64,000 nucleotides of DNA from Bugulina stolonifera (lineage: Eukaryota; Bryozoa; Gymnolaemata; Cheilostomatida; Bugulidae). Positions 49,686 through 59,795 of the stretch are shown in pieces. The translations under genes were made by a program, and so were the position numbers. Numbering within the stretch: position 1 is the stretch's first letter; each line of letters starts with the position of its first letter. The stretch is from NCBI GenBank assembly GCA_935421135.1, contig OW285191.1:6333504-6397503 (forward strand), in the 5' to 3' direction. Below the pieces are notes generated by a model that saw only the letters and a list, made by a program, of their open reading frames with translations, was not told where the DNA came from and ran no database searches.

Positions 49686-50751
49686 ATGAATTTTACACAT
49701 TCTATAGTTCTACAGTTTATTTGTTTAACTCTGAAGTTCAATTGTGTTGTAAATTGCCTGCCAATTAAGATGACTTGTTTGATGCCAAGTGACTGCTCTC
49801 TGCAGCAACAACTGGATAACGCAAAAAGTAGTGGCGAGGAATATGAAATGAAACATTTCACTGACTTGGCTCTGGTAGAGCAAATAACAAACAGCATTGA
49901 TGAGTGTAACATTGATGATGAAGAAAGAAAGTATTCTGGGATAGAAAGGGAGCGAGCCCAGACTCCTTGGTAAGTGATAATTATATTTTACTTCAAGGTT
50001 GAAAAATAGGAAAAGGGTAATTTTAGTGATGTTAACTTTAGTTCATGACAAGTTGCTTGCTCATCTACTTGGACCATAAAGCAGGAAACAACAATGATAA
50101 TAGTTGGGAAGGAGAAAGGAACTAAAGGGTTATCTTTGTATTGGCAAGAGGGATAACTTCAAGTAAAAACTATTCAGACAACAATATAAGGAAGTAAAAC
50201 TCATCGTACAGTGCACAGACATATTAAACCTTGTGCATGCGATGTTGGTGTCAATGTACATGATGTACTATTAACCACTGACAAGAACAATGACTCCACT
50301 GCGGTCTACCTGTATTGTTACCTTTAATTATTTAATTTTTTAATTTAATTTTTTCTTTTAATTTTTTTTTTTAATTTTTTCTGAGCTACAAGGCGTAACT
50401 AATATATGTCGTGGTGAGTTTACTTGTGAAATCATACATTACTTCATTATACAGACTGACATACTTTTTAGGTATAGAGATGATCGAGTGGTGAAAACAG
50501 GAAGTCTAACCGTGTATCCACGTGTTATCTACACGTACAGATGCTGTCCAGAGAGGAAATGTGACATTAGCATACCAGGTACTAATCATACTCACCCTGG
50601 AATCGTAACAAACATTAAAGAAACTAGAATTGTTCTTCAGCAAACGGAGGAATGTGATTCTGACCGTTATTATATGTTTCAACCTTACAGGATTACAGTT
50701 ATAACTTCCTGTAATTGTCTTTATCCATACGAAGTGAAATCAAGGAAATAA
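49686..50751 (+). CDS. IL17L-4: IL-17-like secreted cystine-knot protein
   Basis: 187 aa. Exons 49686-49969 and 50472-50751, phase-2 intron in W95. Signal peptide about 1-24 (hydrophobic core FICLTL). The N-terminal part keeps CLMPSDC and QQLD but is otherwise clearly diverged from IL17L-2/3. Exon 2 is nearly the same as in those genes: YRDDRVVKTGSLTVYP, CC-x4-C, IVLQQ, a lone Cys and SCNCLYP. Uneven divergence between exons suggests gene conversion of exon 2 or strong constraint on the cytokine domain. Glycosylation site NHT is kept. TATA box and shared block lie upstream; GTTACTAGGTAAC (50758-50770) follows the stop as in the paralogues. Confidence 0.82.
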
Positions 50752-52173
50752 TCAACTGTTACTAGGTAACGGTAGTGCTCGCGACAGTGTGGCTAGATAG
50801 TGCTATTTCTATTATATTTTTTTGTTATTTGTAGGCTGATATGAGAATCATGTGTAGAGATATACAATGACCTCTATTACTAGTTCTCTACATAATATCA
50901 GATGTCCGATGGATTTCGGTCTAAATTATAAAAACATTCTATGTTTTTGTTCTTCATTTTAGTATTGTGTAGGTACATTACTTACCACAATAGCTTCCCA
51001 CCGGTGATTTATGTCAAAAATTTAAAATTTAGCTTAATATTTATTGTTACAATACCAGTGTAATTTATCATGATACTATAATTATGCAGTGTATAAGTAA
51101 ATTAATATGGCCTAATACAGTCATTACCATTGCAATAATTTTTAAAACTATGTATGCGTAGTTTATACAAGGAACAAGACTGCACAAGTTACTCAAGCAC
51201 AAGTAAAGCCTAAAGCGAGCCAAATGAAGTGAGAGCATTAAATGAATACTGAGCTGCAATGTGTAGACAACTCCATTCTGCAATAACAATAGTATTATTG
51301 TTATTTTATCATTTTTGTCACTTTGTGCTTAGAGATGACAAATTGAGCATCCATCACATCAGAAATTTATAAGGTTTATGCTTCATACACAAACACACCA
51401 CGAAATATTTGTAAGATAATGATATGGAGGCCTTTACGTTTGCAAATTGAGTGCAGTACTACCATACTACCATAGTACCATAATACAATAATGCAGTAAT
51501 ACTGTATCACAACAGAGGTCTCGGCATGAGGCGCAGCAAATGAGAAATATTGCGACTATAATCGTTTATTTTTATGAGGTATTCCAGTGTAGGAAATTCC
51601 CATGGCATAAATACTTTAATATAGGCTACTACTTCATCACATTATAAAGGCTGTGATTGGACAATAATATTTATCCAAGGCACCTACAAAGAACAATCTG
51701 AGCTGTACATAACTTGATATTCAAGTAGGTGTTATAGGGAAGTCAGATATTGGATTTTGATATAAATGCCTACACAAACGTATATGGTAAATATACCACA
51801 TATGCAACCATGAAACTATCATCTTTCCCAATTTAAACAGAAGCTAGTAACACATTCTCCTGAGTTGACTAGACAAAGTTCACAAGAGCAGTATTACATG
51901 TTTACACATACAAATAGTATACATATAGTGGCTAGAGAGAGGCATGGACAATGTATGTAAGTGCATTACCTTCAATTTGAGGAAATACTTGCACTTCACC
52001 TAATAGACTACTTATTCTGCTATTTCCTGTTCCCTGTCATAATAACTGAGTATTTTAAACCAATGATATTGGCCAGCATAACATAGCATAACCCCCATAA
52101 ATCATAGCAATCCTCTCAGCCAATAGGAGTTGATAGTAAACTAAACACGGATATTGAAATTCCAAAACTTTAC
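50752..52173. other. non-coding between IL17L-4 and IL17L-5
   Basis: 3' flank of IL17L-4, then AT-rich sequence. GGAAATTCCC at 51592-51601 (complement GGGAATTTCC, kappaB-like) lies about 0.68 kb before the IL17L-5 ATG; CCAAT at 52119. Confidence 0.4.
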
Positions 52174-52181
52174 TATATAAG
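52174..52181 (+). promoter_or_regulatory. IL17L-5 TATA box
   Basis: TATATAAG, 103 bp before the ATG, the same spacing as in IL17L-2 to -4. The extra upstream block of those genes is not clear here. Confidence 0.55.
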
Positions 52182-52276
52182 CACAAGCCTCATCAAACTA
52201 CCTGTAGAGGCTAAGAACAGTATTGCATACTAGACCATCCGCAAGTAGATTATTATATTATCTAAAAGGCAGCATA

Positions 52277-52904
52277 ATGGAGGCGCACTTGGTTATAATG
52301 GCTCTGGTTCTGTGCAATATTTTAATAGAATGTTTAGGGTGCCCTAGAAACACCTCCCCAACAGTGCTAGAAAGACAGCTACAACTTCACAAGAAAAGAA
52401 GTAGCAGGATTTCTTCTTATCCACTTATGAAAATTGAAACGCTGTATTTGGTGGAGAGGACGACTTCACTCTCAAGGTCTTGTAATACAACACAGCCACA
52501 TCTATTCAGAGAAAAAGTAAAAACACCTTGGTAAGTTAAAAATGTGTTTCTGTTAACAATATTGAAAATCAATCAATTTAATTAATCTCTCAAAGATGTG
52601 GGAATAATAACGTCATCATGTTTTATGGATATCTAGGTATCTACAATTATTACAAGTTGACGATGAGGAGCAGAGAGGAAAAGAGATTTACCCAAACACA
52701 CTCGATAACTTCCTTTGCTGTCCAAACAGAAAGTGCCTGTTCAAAACTGGAGAGAATAGTTCAGTTGCCGGAGAGGTCAAAGAATATCAGGAAGAGCATG
52801 TAATTCTTAGACACAATGGTAAATGCAACTGGCGAGGATATAAGATATACCGGCCAATCAGAATAAAGTTATCTAAATCCTGTCATTGCGTCAAACCACT
52901 GTAG
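52277..52904 (+). CDS. IL17L-5: IL-17-like secreted cystine-knot protein
   Basis: 173 aa. Exons 52277-52530 and 52637-52904 with a short 106-bp phase-2 intron splitting W85. Signal peptide about 1-20 (AHLVIMALVLCNILIE). The N-terminal part has C22 and LERQL, then C69. IL-17-type domain: KTPW at the junction, YP at 103-104, C112-C113-x4-C118, HVILRH (139-144, close to the IL-17 VLRR strand), C148, C167-H-C169, ending near KPL. Its end SKSCHC resembles IL17L-1 rather than IL17L-2 to -4, so the cluster has two subtypes. The ATG at 52277 is used because the upstream in-frame start is not ATG and the signal peptide begins here. Confidence 0.8.
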
Positions 52905-55103
52905 TCTAGAATAGTATGTACTACATGTACGTCTGTGCTAATTTTTATATTACTTCAATGGTTGCTTATAAACACAGGCTATAGTTATTTTACAATTTTG
53001 TGACTATTTTGATTCAATAATATTATAATCCACTTCACCCAGTGATCAGATACTATGCCATTTCTATCTTTATTTTTAAACAAACATTCCAAAACTTCGA
53101 CTATTATAAGAGCTACAACCAATGTCCATACATTCATGTTGCTGAATGCTTTATTACTACTCAAACGCAGACAAACCATTATTTTTTTATTGTTTTTGCA
53201 TAATAGCTGTTTGCCAGAAATGTTATCTCAATTTTCATGTGTATCGTAGATGCTTGTTGTTTATTCCCAGCAATCTCTATTCTCTTATACAATACTTTTT
53301 AATTGTTAAAATAGATCTGAATACTATATTAATATAATAAACTATAATATGAAAGTCTAGAAGGTCCAGTAGCGGTAAATGGTAAAAGATAAGTAACTAT
53401 TGTTATAGTTTAGGCGGACGTAATGCTATGTCTGTAAACGTTGCTTCATCTCTCAAGGATATTGGTGAATGTTGTGAGAATTCTTATCGAAGCGTGTGAT
53501 CAAGTTTGGAGTCATCTACCCGGTACAACATACAGTAAGTTGACCTTCCTCAATGGATATTCTGTTCACGTGATCTTTTGGTCATGTGACGCTCCATTGC
53601 AATGTAAAAATGTGATATCTTGTAAACCAGTGATATTTTATCATAATTTATGCCGTTGACAGTATTGGATTTACAATTTACTAGCAAAATCTACTCGTCA
53701 TGTTCGGTTTAGTACATGTGTATGATCAGGGTCCTCGTGATACTCCCACTACACGGCATATTATAATAACACTAGCCTTATGACTTGGACAGCAACCATG
53801 ATGAATATACAGCAGTATCCAGCGTCAATCGTGAAACATGTATGCAAGCAAAGGAATGTGGAACGTGTGGAATAAATATAAATTATGCTTTGATATCTAC
53901 TGCAGATATTGTTATATTTCTACTCTTGCTGACAACACATGATGTACCTGATTGTAACAAGTCAATAAGTGAATCCTATCTGCCGAGTCTATCTTCTATC
54001 TTCTAGTGTTTGGCCCTATCCTAATATTTTTTGGTTAAGCAGTCACATGAGAAAATTTTGCCAACAAAATTGGCAATTTCTACCATATTTATTGTAGTAC
54101 GTTTTATAGTTACCACCTTTTTATTACATGTGCAAATGCTCTGTCTAGGTTACATAGATAGGAATATTAGTGGCTCCCCATTATTTCCAGTAATCTGGTA
54201 GACCATATGAGTATATGAGTATAGAGTATATGGGAATACAGTAGACTTAGTATTGTATCTATTTTGACTTTTTTCTTTTATCACCAAATATTGTTCAATT
54301 ACTTAGCTGCTAATGCTTAACTCCAATAAAACTTGGGTGTCCCAGGGAAAACATTTAGGCCGAAGCACACAAGGTGTGCTCAGCCTTCTGTCAGTGGGAG
54401 TTTCCCAAATATTTCATGTTAAAAAATAGTAGACTTTGTGGTATTGTTTGATAATGAAATATAATGCCTGCTATTTAGCTACTATTAATAATAGTCATAT
54501 AATTATGTATATAATATTGTGCAGGCATGTCTATTGTGAAAGAGAGGACTACTCCAAACTGTTTGATATATTATCACTTCCTGATTTGATTGATTAAAAC
54601 AAAGTGCATTCTTTCAATTTCCTATGATTAATTTTCTTGTCATTCAACTCATAAAGTCAGTTATTATTATGGCTGATTTAACACAATCATTAATTTGTGA
54701 ATAATTCATTATTTTAATTGTGGTAAAAAAAGAATTCCCTTCCCATGGCGTACAAGCAACACCTTTACACAACTGAAGTCCATGACTGTATTATTTGATT
54801 TTTATTTCTGCACCTGGTGAAACCTGACGGTTATGAGGTTAAACCATTGATCTCTAATGCTTTGTAGCCTGACGGTTATGAGGTTAAACCATTGTTCTCT
54901 AATGCTTTCTAAATCTATTACATAATTACTAACAGGAATAATGACCATTTCTGCCATTTCTATTTATACTTTCCAAATTATTCATGCATATCATAGTAGT
55001 TATGCTACCTGTAAATAATATATATATGTATGTATATTATAGTTACATGTATATACAATGTATATACAATGTATATACATTGTATATACATTGTATATGG
55101 AAT
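52905..55103. other. non-coding between IL17L-5 and HAO-E
   Basis: No supported gene. An open frame at 53785-54006 has one hydrophobic stretch (ADIVIFLLLL) but no recognisable family or partner exon. A 45-bp unit is duplicated at 54823-54912. Positions 55030-55100 are TATATACAATGTATAT palindromic repeats ending at the HAO-E breakpoint. Confidence 0.5.
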
Positions 55104-55631
55104 GGATACAGTTTTTGTACTCAGTACTGGTGCTAGCACCAGTTCTAAAGAAATATCAGAGAAAGTTCCAGATGGTGTCAAGTGGTACCAACTCTATGTT
55201 ACTACGTAAGACATTACAAATCATATCATTATAAATACAGTAACTACGCCTACAGTACATTGTACCAACAGTTACACTTAACAGCTGGAAATGGGGTGTT
55301 GGCAAACGCATGTAGGCTTCCATGTTTTCAAAATGCAGGTCATAAGTAAATGAACCAATTCCATTGTTTTTATATGAGTAACAGTGTTGACAAACTTTGT
55401 AAAGACGGTATAGATTACAGGCAATAGTCCTCCAATCTGCTTGACTAGTACCCCTGTGGTGACGAGAAGACTGTGAATCCAAACTATTTTATCAATCGAC
55501 GATCGAGTAGCAAATTATTTTATTCATTGGAATTCTCCTCCTCCAACATAGCTAACAGTAAGAGCACCGTGAAATCACAAGTTGTTGATTTGAACTTGAA
55601 ATTGTCCTCTCTCTTTAGTCTTCCTCTACAC

Positions 55632-56852
55632 CAGGGATGCCCAAATGTGTCCCTAAGGGACACAGTGTCCCTTTGCCTGGATTTTGGTGTCCCTTCATCA
55701 CTTCCCAAATTTTGCATGCAAAAATGTCTTTCTATGGCTGAGCAGTGCTAGCAAAATTTACACTGCTCAAATTACAGTCAAAAATACATCACAACGTTAA
55801 AAGATTCTCACATTTGGAAATCCCAAAATATTTTTAGCTGACATAGAGGTAGATTTCTGTCAAAAATTTGGAACCTACAGAAAACTGATGGCCTGACTAA
55901 GAGCTGAAGGCAGAATAAAGTGGAAAGCACAGCTACCCCAACATATCTAGAATTGCTGTCAAACTGGTGCTACTCTTTGCTAGCACTTTCTTGTGTGAGA
56001 GTTTGTTCAGTCACCTGAGCTACATGTACATTGAAAACGAAAAATCAGGCATGACTGACTGAAAAGCATACCAGGCAGCTATTAAAAGAGACACAGACTT
56101 TATGACGATACAAGAGAAAGGACAATTCCATGTCACCCACTAATAATTGCGTTCACAAGTGAATCATGTAACATGCATGGAAGATTCATTACAATTTTCA
56201 TTTAATTTTAAGACTGAATCAGACTAGTGAATATTTTTGACATGTTTCCCCCACTTTTTGCCAGCGTGGCAACTTTTTTCCCACTGAACAACACACACTA
56301 GCGATGTTATCTTCATGAGCATAGTTTCTAGTTTGAGCATGTGTGGCAACGCAGGAAATTATTTTTACGTCTCCTAAGTGGACATCACATCATATTCAAT
56401 TTTGAATTTCAATTTACAGACGGAAATGCGGAGTGGCGTCGGTAAAGACGTTGCTGGCCAATCTGAAGCCAGCTTTATTGAAAGCGAAACACAAAATATT
56501 AATCATGCTAGATATTTGGCGAACAGGGCATTTTCGCTCAATTTTGTGACGGCCTGTCGCTCCACCGTGATTTCGCAGCGAATAACGGTACAAAGTTAGC
56601 TAGTCTGTTTCTCCCTTTATTTTGTTTTCGTGTACTCCAAAAGTAGATGACTATAATAATTGCTGTTATACTTTGGTTGAAACAAAATCAATATATACGC
56701 GTGTTATAAAACCTATAAAATAAGTCGTATTGTATTACAATCAAATTGCCCATTTGATAGCTGCAATAAATGCAGCAGCAAAACTAAGTGTCCCTTGCTC
56801 CGGTCCACTTTTATAATTTGTCCCTTTCCGCCAAAAAGTTTGGGCATCCCTG
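55632..56852. mobile_element. 1.2-kb hAT transposon remnant in HAO-E intron 3
   Basis: Inverted termini CAGGGATGCCCAAA on both sides. The flanks CTCTACAC (55624-55631) and CTCTATAC (56853-56860) form an 8-bp target duplication with one mismatch. At 55976-56060 the plus strand encodes FASTFLCESLFSHLS, the C-terminal dimerisation motif of hAT transposases, followed by a stop. So it is an internally deleted hAT copy. Confidence 0.9.
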
Positions 56853-57398
56853 CTCTATACACCAACAGGTCATGTGCTACTTTATGTCTATTGTAGGGAC
56901 AGATCTATAGCTGAAGAGATGGTAAAAAGAGCAGAACTATATGGATTCCAGGCAATAGTTTTAACAGTGGACACACTCCAGGTAGCCATCAGACGAGCAG
57001 ACGTCAGAAATAAGTTCAAACTACCACCACATTTGAGGTGAACTAATAATAGTACTACACTAGTGCACCTGTGCTTTATGAATGATACCATTAGGCATTA
57101 TATACAGAGCATACTGCACATCTTACAAGGCACGATGGGGAGGATTATGAGAATGCCTGTAGCAGTGGTTCAACGGTTCATTAGTCAATGTGACTGTTTA
57201 GGTCGTCACTGGTACATAGTTAATCTGATAAAAATTGAGGTACAATAGATCCACCAAATGGGGAGGGGTGGGTGTCCAAACTGTAAGTGGAGGTTAGGCT
57301 ATCAGGTATGAAGTTTTTGCTGCTCTGCTCTAGGATTAACTGATCAAGTTGTGTTGTACGAGTAGCGGTATTATAGGCATTCATGTTGACCATAGTAC

Positions 57399-57454
57399 GA
57401 AGTTGTCCTCTCAATACTTCACTTGCTATGAAAAGTATGAGGGAGAACAACTTC
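57399..57454. repeat. short hairpin with GAAGTTGTCCTCTC ends
   Basis: GAAGTTGTCCTCTCAATACTT pairs with AAGTATGAGGGAGAACAACTTC around a 13-15-base loop. A related, looser pair lies at the same place in HAO-C intron 4 (about 27451-27510). It is one instance of a motif scattered through the window. Confidence 0.7.
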
Positions 57455-59157
57455 CAGTTATTAGTCAACAATGTAAATGGTACTGCCTAGCAAACAGCAT
57501 ACAGGCAACCTAGAGGTGGGCAACACTAGTGTACATAATATTTCGTTTCAGTTTGAGGAATTTTGAGGGGATTTCGACATTAGCTAGGGCCATGAACAAG
57601 GAGACAGATGGTTCAAACCTTAGCATTCTCAGCAATGATATCTTTGACCAATCACTGACATGGTGTGGCTCAGGTCAATCACAAGTCTAAAAATATAGTA
57701 GTAGAAAGTTGATATAAAGTTACATTGCTAAACGTAGGTCTAGTCATGGAATTCATGGGTTATCTTTTGGCAGGATAGCAAGTGTTTTATTTTAGTTTTA
57801 TTTCAGCAAAGACTGAAAAGCTGTGTTTCTATTGTGTTCACCTTGTTGTAGGATATGATGCTGAAGAAGCAATAGCTGCAGGTGCTAGTGCAATACTAGT
57901 ATCAAATCATGGTGGTAGACAACTAGATGGTGTATCATCTACAGTAAGTGTATCTATTTATATCTACATGGTGAATTTAATATACTTCAACCATCTCTAG
58001 AAAGTAACCCAGTAGTTGATATGTACATGATATTGAGTTATCATGTAGTTTATTCATTACTATATTATATACCTGTTGTTATATGTAGATCGTGGCTTTA
58101 CCAGAAATAGTAAAACAAGTAAGGAACAGAGTGGAGGTATATCTGGATGGTGGAATAAGAACTGGCACTGATGTATTAAAGGCACTAGCATTAGGAGCTA
58201 AGACTGTGTTTATAGGGAGACCAGCACTTTATGGACTAGCTGTGGCTGTAAGTATAGAATATTACATTGTAGTTTTATTGGAGTTGTATTCTCCCAACTT
58301 TATTTAGTTGGAGTTGTCTCCTCTTCAGATTTCAATCTGCCTCCCCGTTTCCCCACTTACTACTGTAATAAATGTTACTATATAGGGAGAAGAAGGGATC
58401 ACTCATATTTTAGAAATTCTGAAAGCTGAATTAAAGTTAGCAATGAAACTATCAGGTAAGTTACAAATTGTTTATTCATGTTAAACCTCTGAGTTATAGC
58501 ATGTTAAAACAGTACATTTACTCAACTTATAACAATTGTGCATACTATTATAAAAGGGGAGTAAAGACATGATAATATAGAGGTACCTGGTCGGACTATA
58601 AAATATGAAAATGCACGTTAGTTTCAGGAGTTAGCCAATATAAGTTGACAATGAAAACTTTGGGTAGTTTTCAGTAGTTATAGCTTTTCAATTGCACCAG
58701 GATTTCCTAGGAAATCATCATTGATAAAACTTTGATAAAGGGGTGAACAGTACTCAAATCAGACCCCAAACTAACTACTTTTAGGGTATATAATAAATAG
58801 TTGCAGTACACCAAATATAGTACTAGGTATCATTGCAGGTCAAACAGATGTCAACAGTTTATTGGATGATCTGGTATTCCATGAGTCAGCTCTGTCAAGG
58901 TTGTAGCTGAAAGAGAGAAACAACTTATTGTCAGGAAAAACACTATCCTTCATTATTACTACAGTGTATTCTATCTACACATACATGTACACTGTATAAT
59001 AATATATCATGTAATATATCTACATGTACATACATGTATAGTATATCACCTGTGTATAACATCTATTTCATTGTGTGTAACATCTATAAACGTGTATAAT
59101 AATATGTTATTTGGTATAACATCTAGATATGCATGCGTGTAAAACATCCACAAGCAT

Positions 59158-59795
59158 GTTTCATATATAGACAGGTATAACATCCATAAGCATGTTCAAT
59201 ATATAGACGGGTATAGCATCCATAAGCATGTTCAATATATAGATGGGTATAACATCCATAAGCATGTTTAACGTATAGACGGGTATAACATCCATAAGCA
59301 TGTTTAACGTATAGACGGGTATAACATCCATAAGCATGTTTAACGTATAGACGGGTATAACATCCATAAGCATGTTCAATATATAGACGGGTATAACATC
59401 CATAAGCATGTTCAATATATAGACGGGTATAACATCCATAAGCATGTTCAATATATAGACGGGTATAACATCCATAAGCATGTTTAACGTATAGACGGGT
59501 ATAACATCCATAAGCATGTTTAACGTATAGACGGGTATAACATCCATAAGCATGTTCAATATATAGACGGGTATAACATCCATAAGCATGTTTAACGTAT
59601 AGACGGGTATAACATCCATAAGCATGTTCAATATATAGACGGGTATAACATCCATAAGCATGTTTAACGTATAGACGGGTATAACATCCATAAGCATGTT
59701 TAACGTATAGACGGGTATAACATCCATAAGCTTGTTTAACGTATAGACGGGTATAACATCCATAAGCATGTTTAACGTATAGACAGGTATAACAT
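59158..59795. repeat. 36-bp minisatellite, about 17 copies
   Basis: Units of tataacatccataagcatgt plus either tcaatatatagacggg or ttaacgtatagacggg. The two variants are interspersed in a non-random-looking order. No spacers, so not a CRISPR array. The minus strand stays open for about 200 codons only because 36 is a multiple of three. Confidence 0.95.

Larger units (their letters stand above)
55104..58906 (+). pseudogene. HAO-E: 5'-truncated, broken 2-hydroxyacid oxidase (exons 3-9)
   Basis: Exon 3 lacks its first ~15 bases and starts within a TA-rich repeat (remnant 55104-55205). Exon 4 is intact (56897-57037), but intron 3 carries a 1.2-kb hAT element. Exon 5 (from 57552) has a small deletion near 57660 that shifts frame and removes the ADVT region, then loses its 3' end including the catalytic Lys segment and donor. 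Exons 6 (57852-57943), 7 (58089-58247), 8 (58386-58455) and 9 (58839-58906) remain intact with [15 protein letters not shown] and C-terminal SALSRL. VDTP is VDTL, and AKAV is AKTV. It continues the orientation of HAO-D and could be its missing 3' half, 24 kb away. Confidence 0.88.

Noticed and set aside
39993..52904. Spätzle/NGF or coagulogen family instead of IL-17
   Set aside because: Those knots have a different Cys order; the PW-YP-CxxxxC-VL-C-CxC order and spacing fit IL-17 better. A structure search is still needed.
53785..54006. 73-aa ORF with one hydrophobic segment
   Set aside because: Begins at a non-ATG codon, has no recognised family and no flanking exons.
59161..59769. 202-codon repetitive ORF on the minus strand
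   Set aside because: It is a translation of the 36-bp minisatellite; unit length divisible by three keeps the frame open, and there is no promoter or non-repeat domain.
59158..59795. Possible CRISPR-like array of 36-bp repeats
   Set aside because: Units are directly adjacent with no unique spacers, in a eukaryotic context without cas genes.
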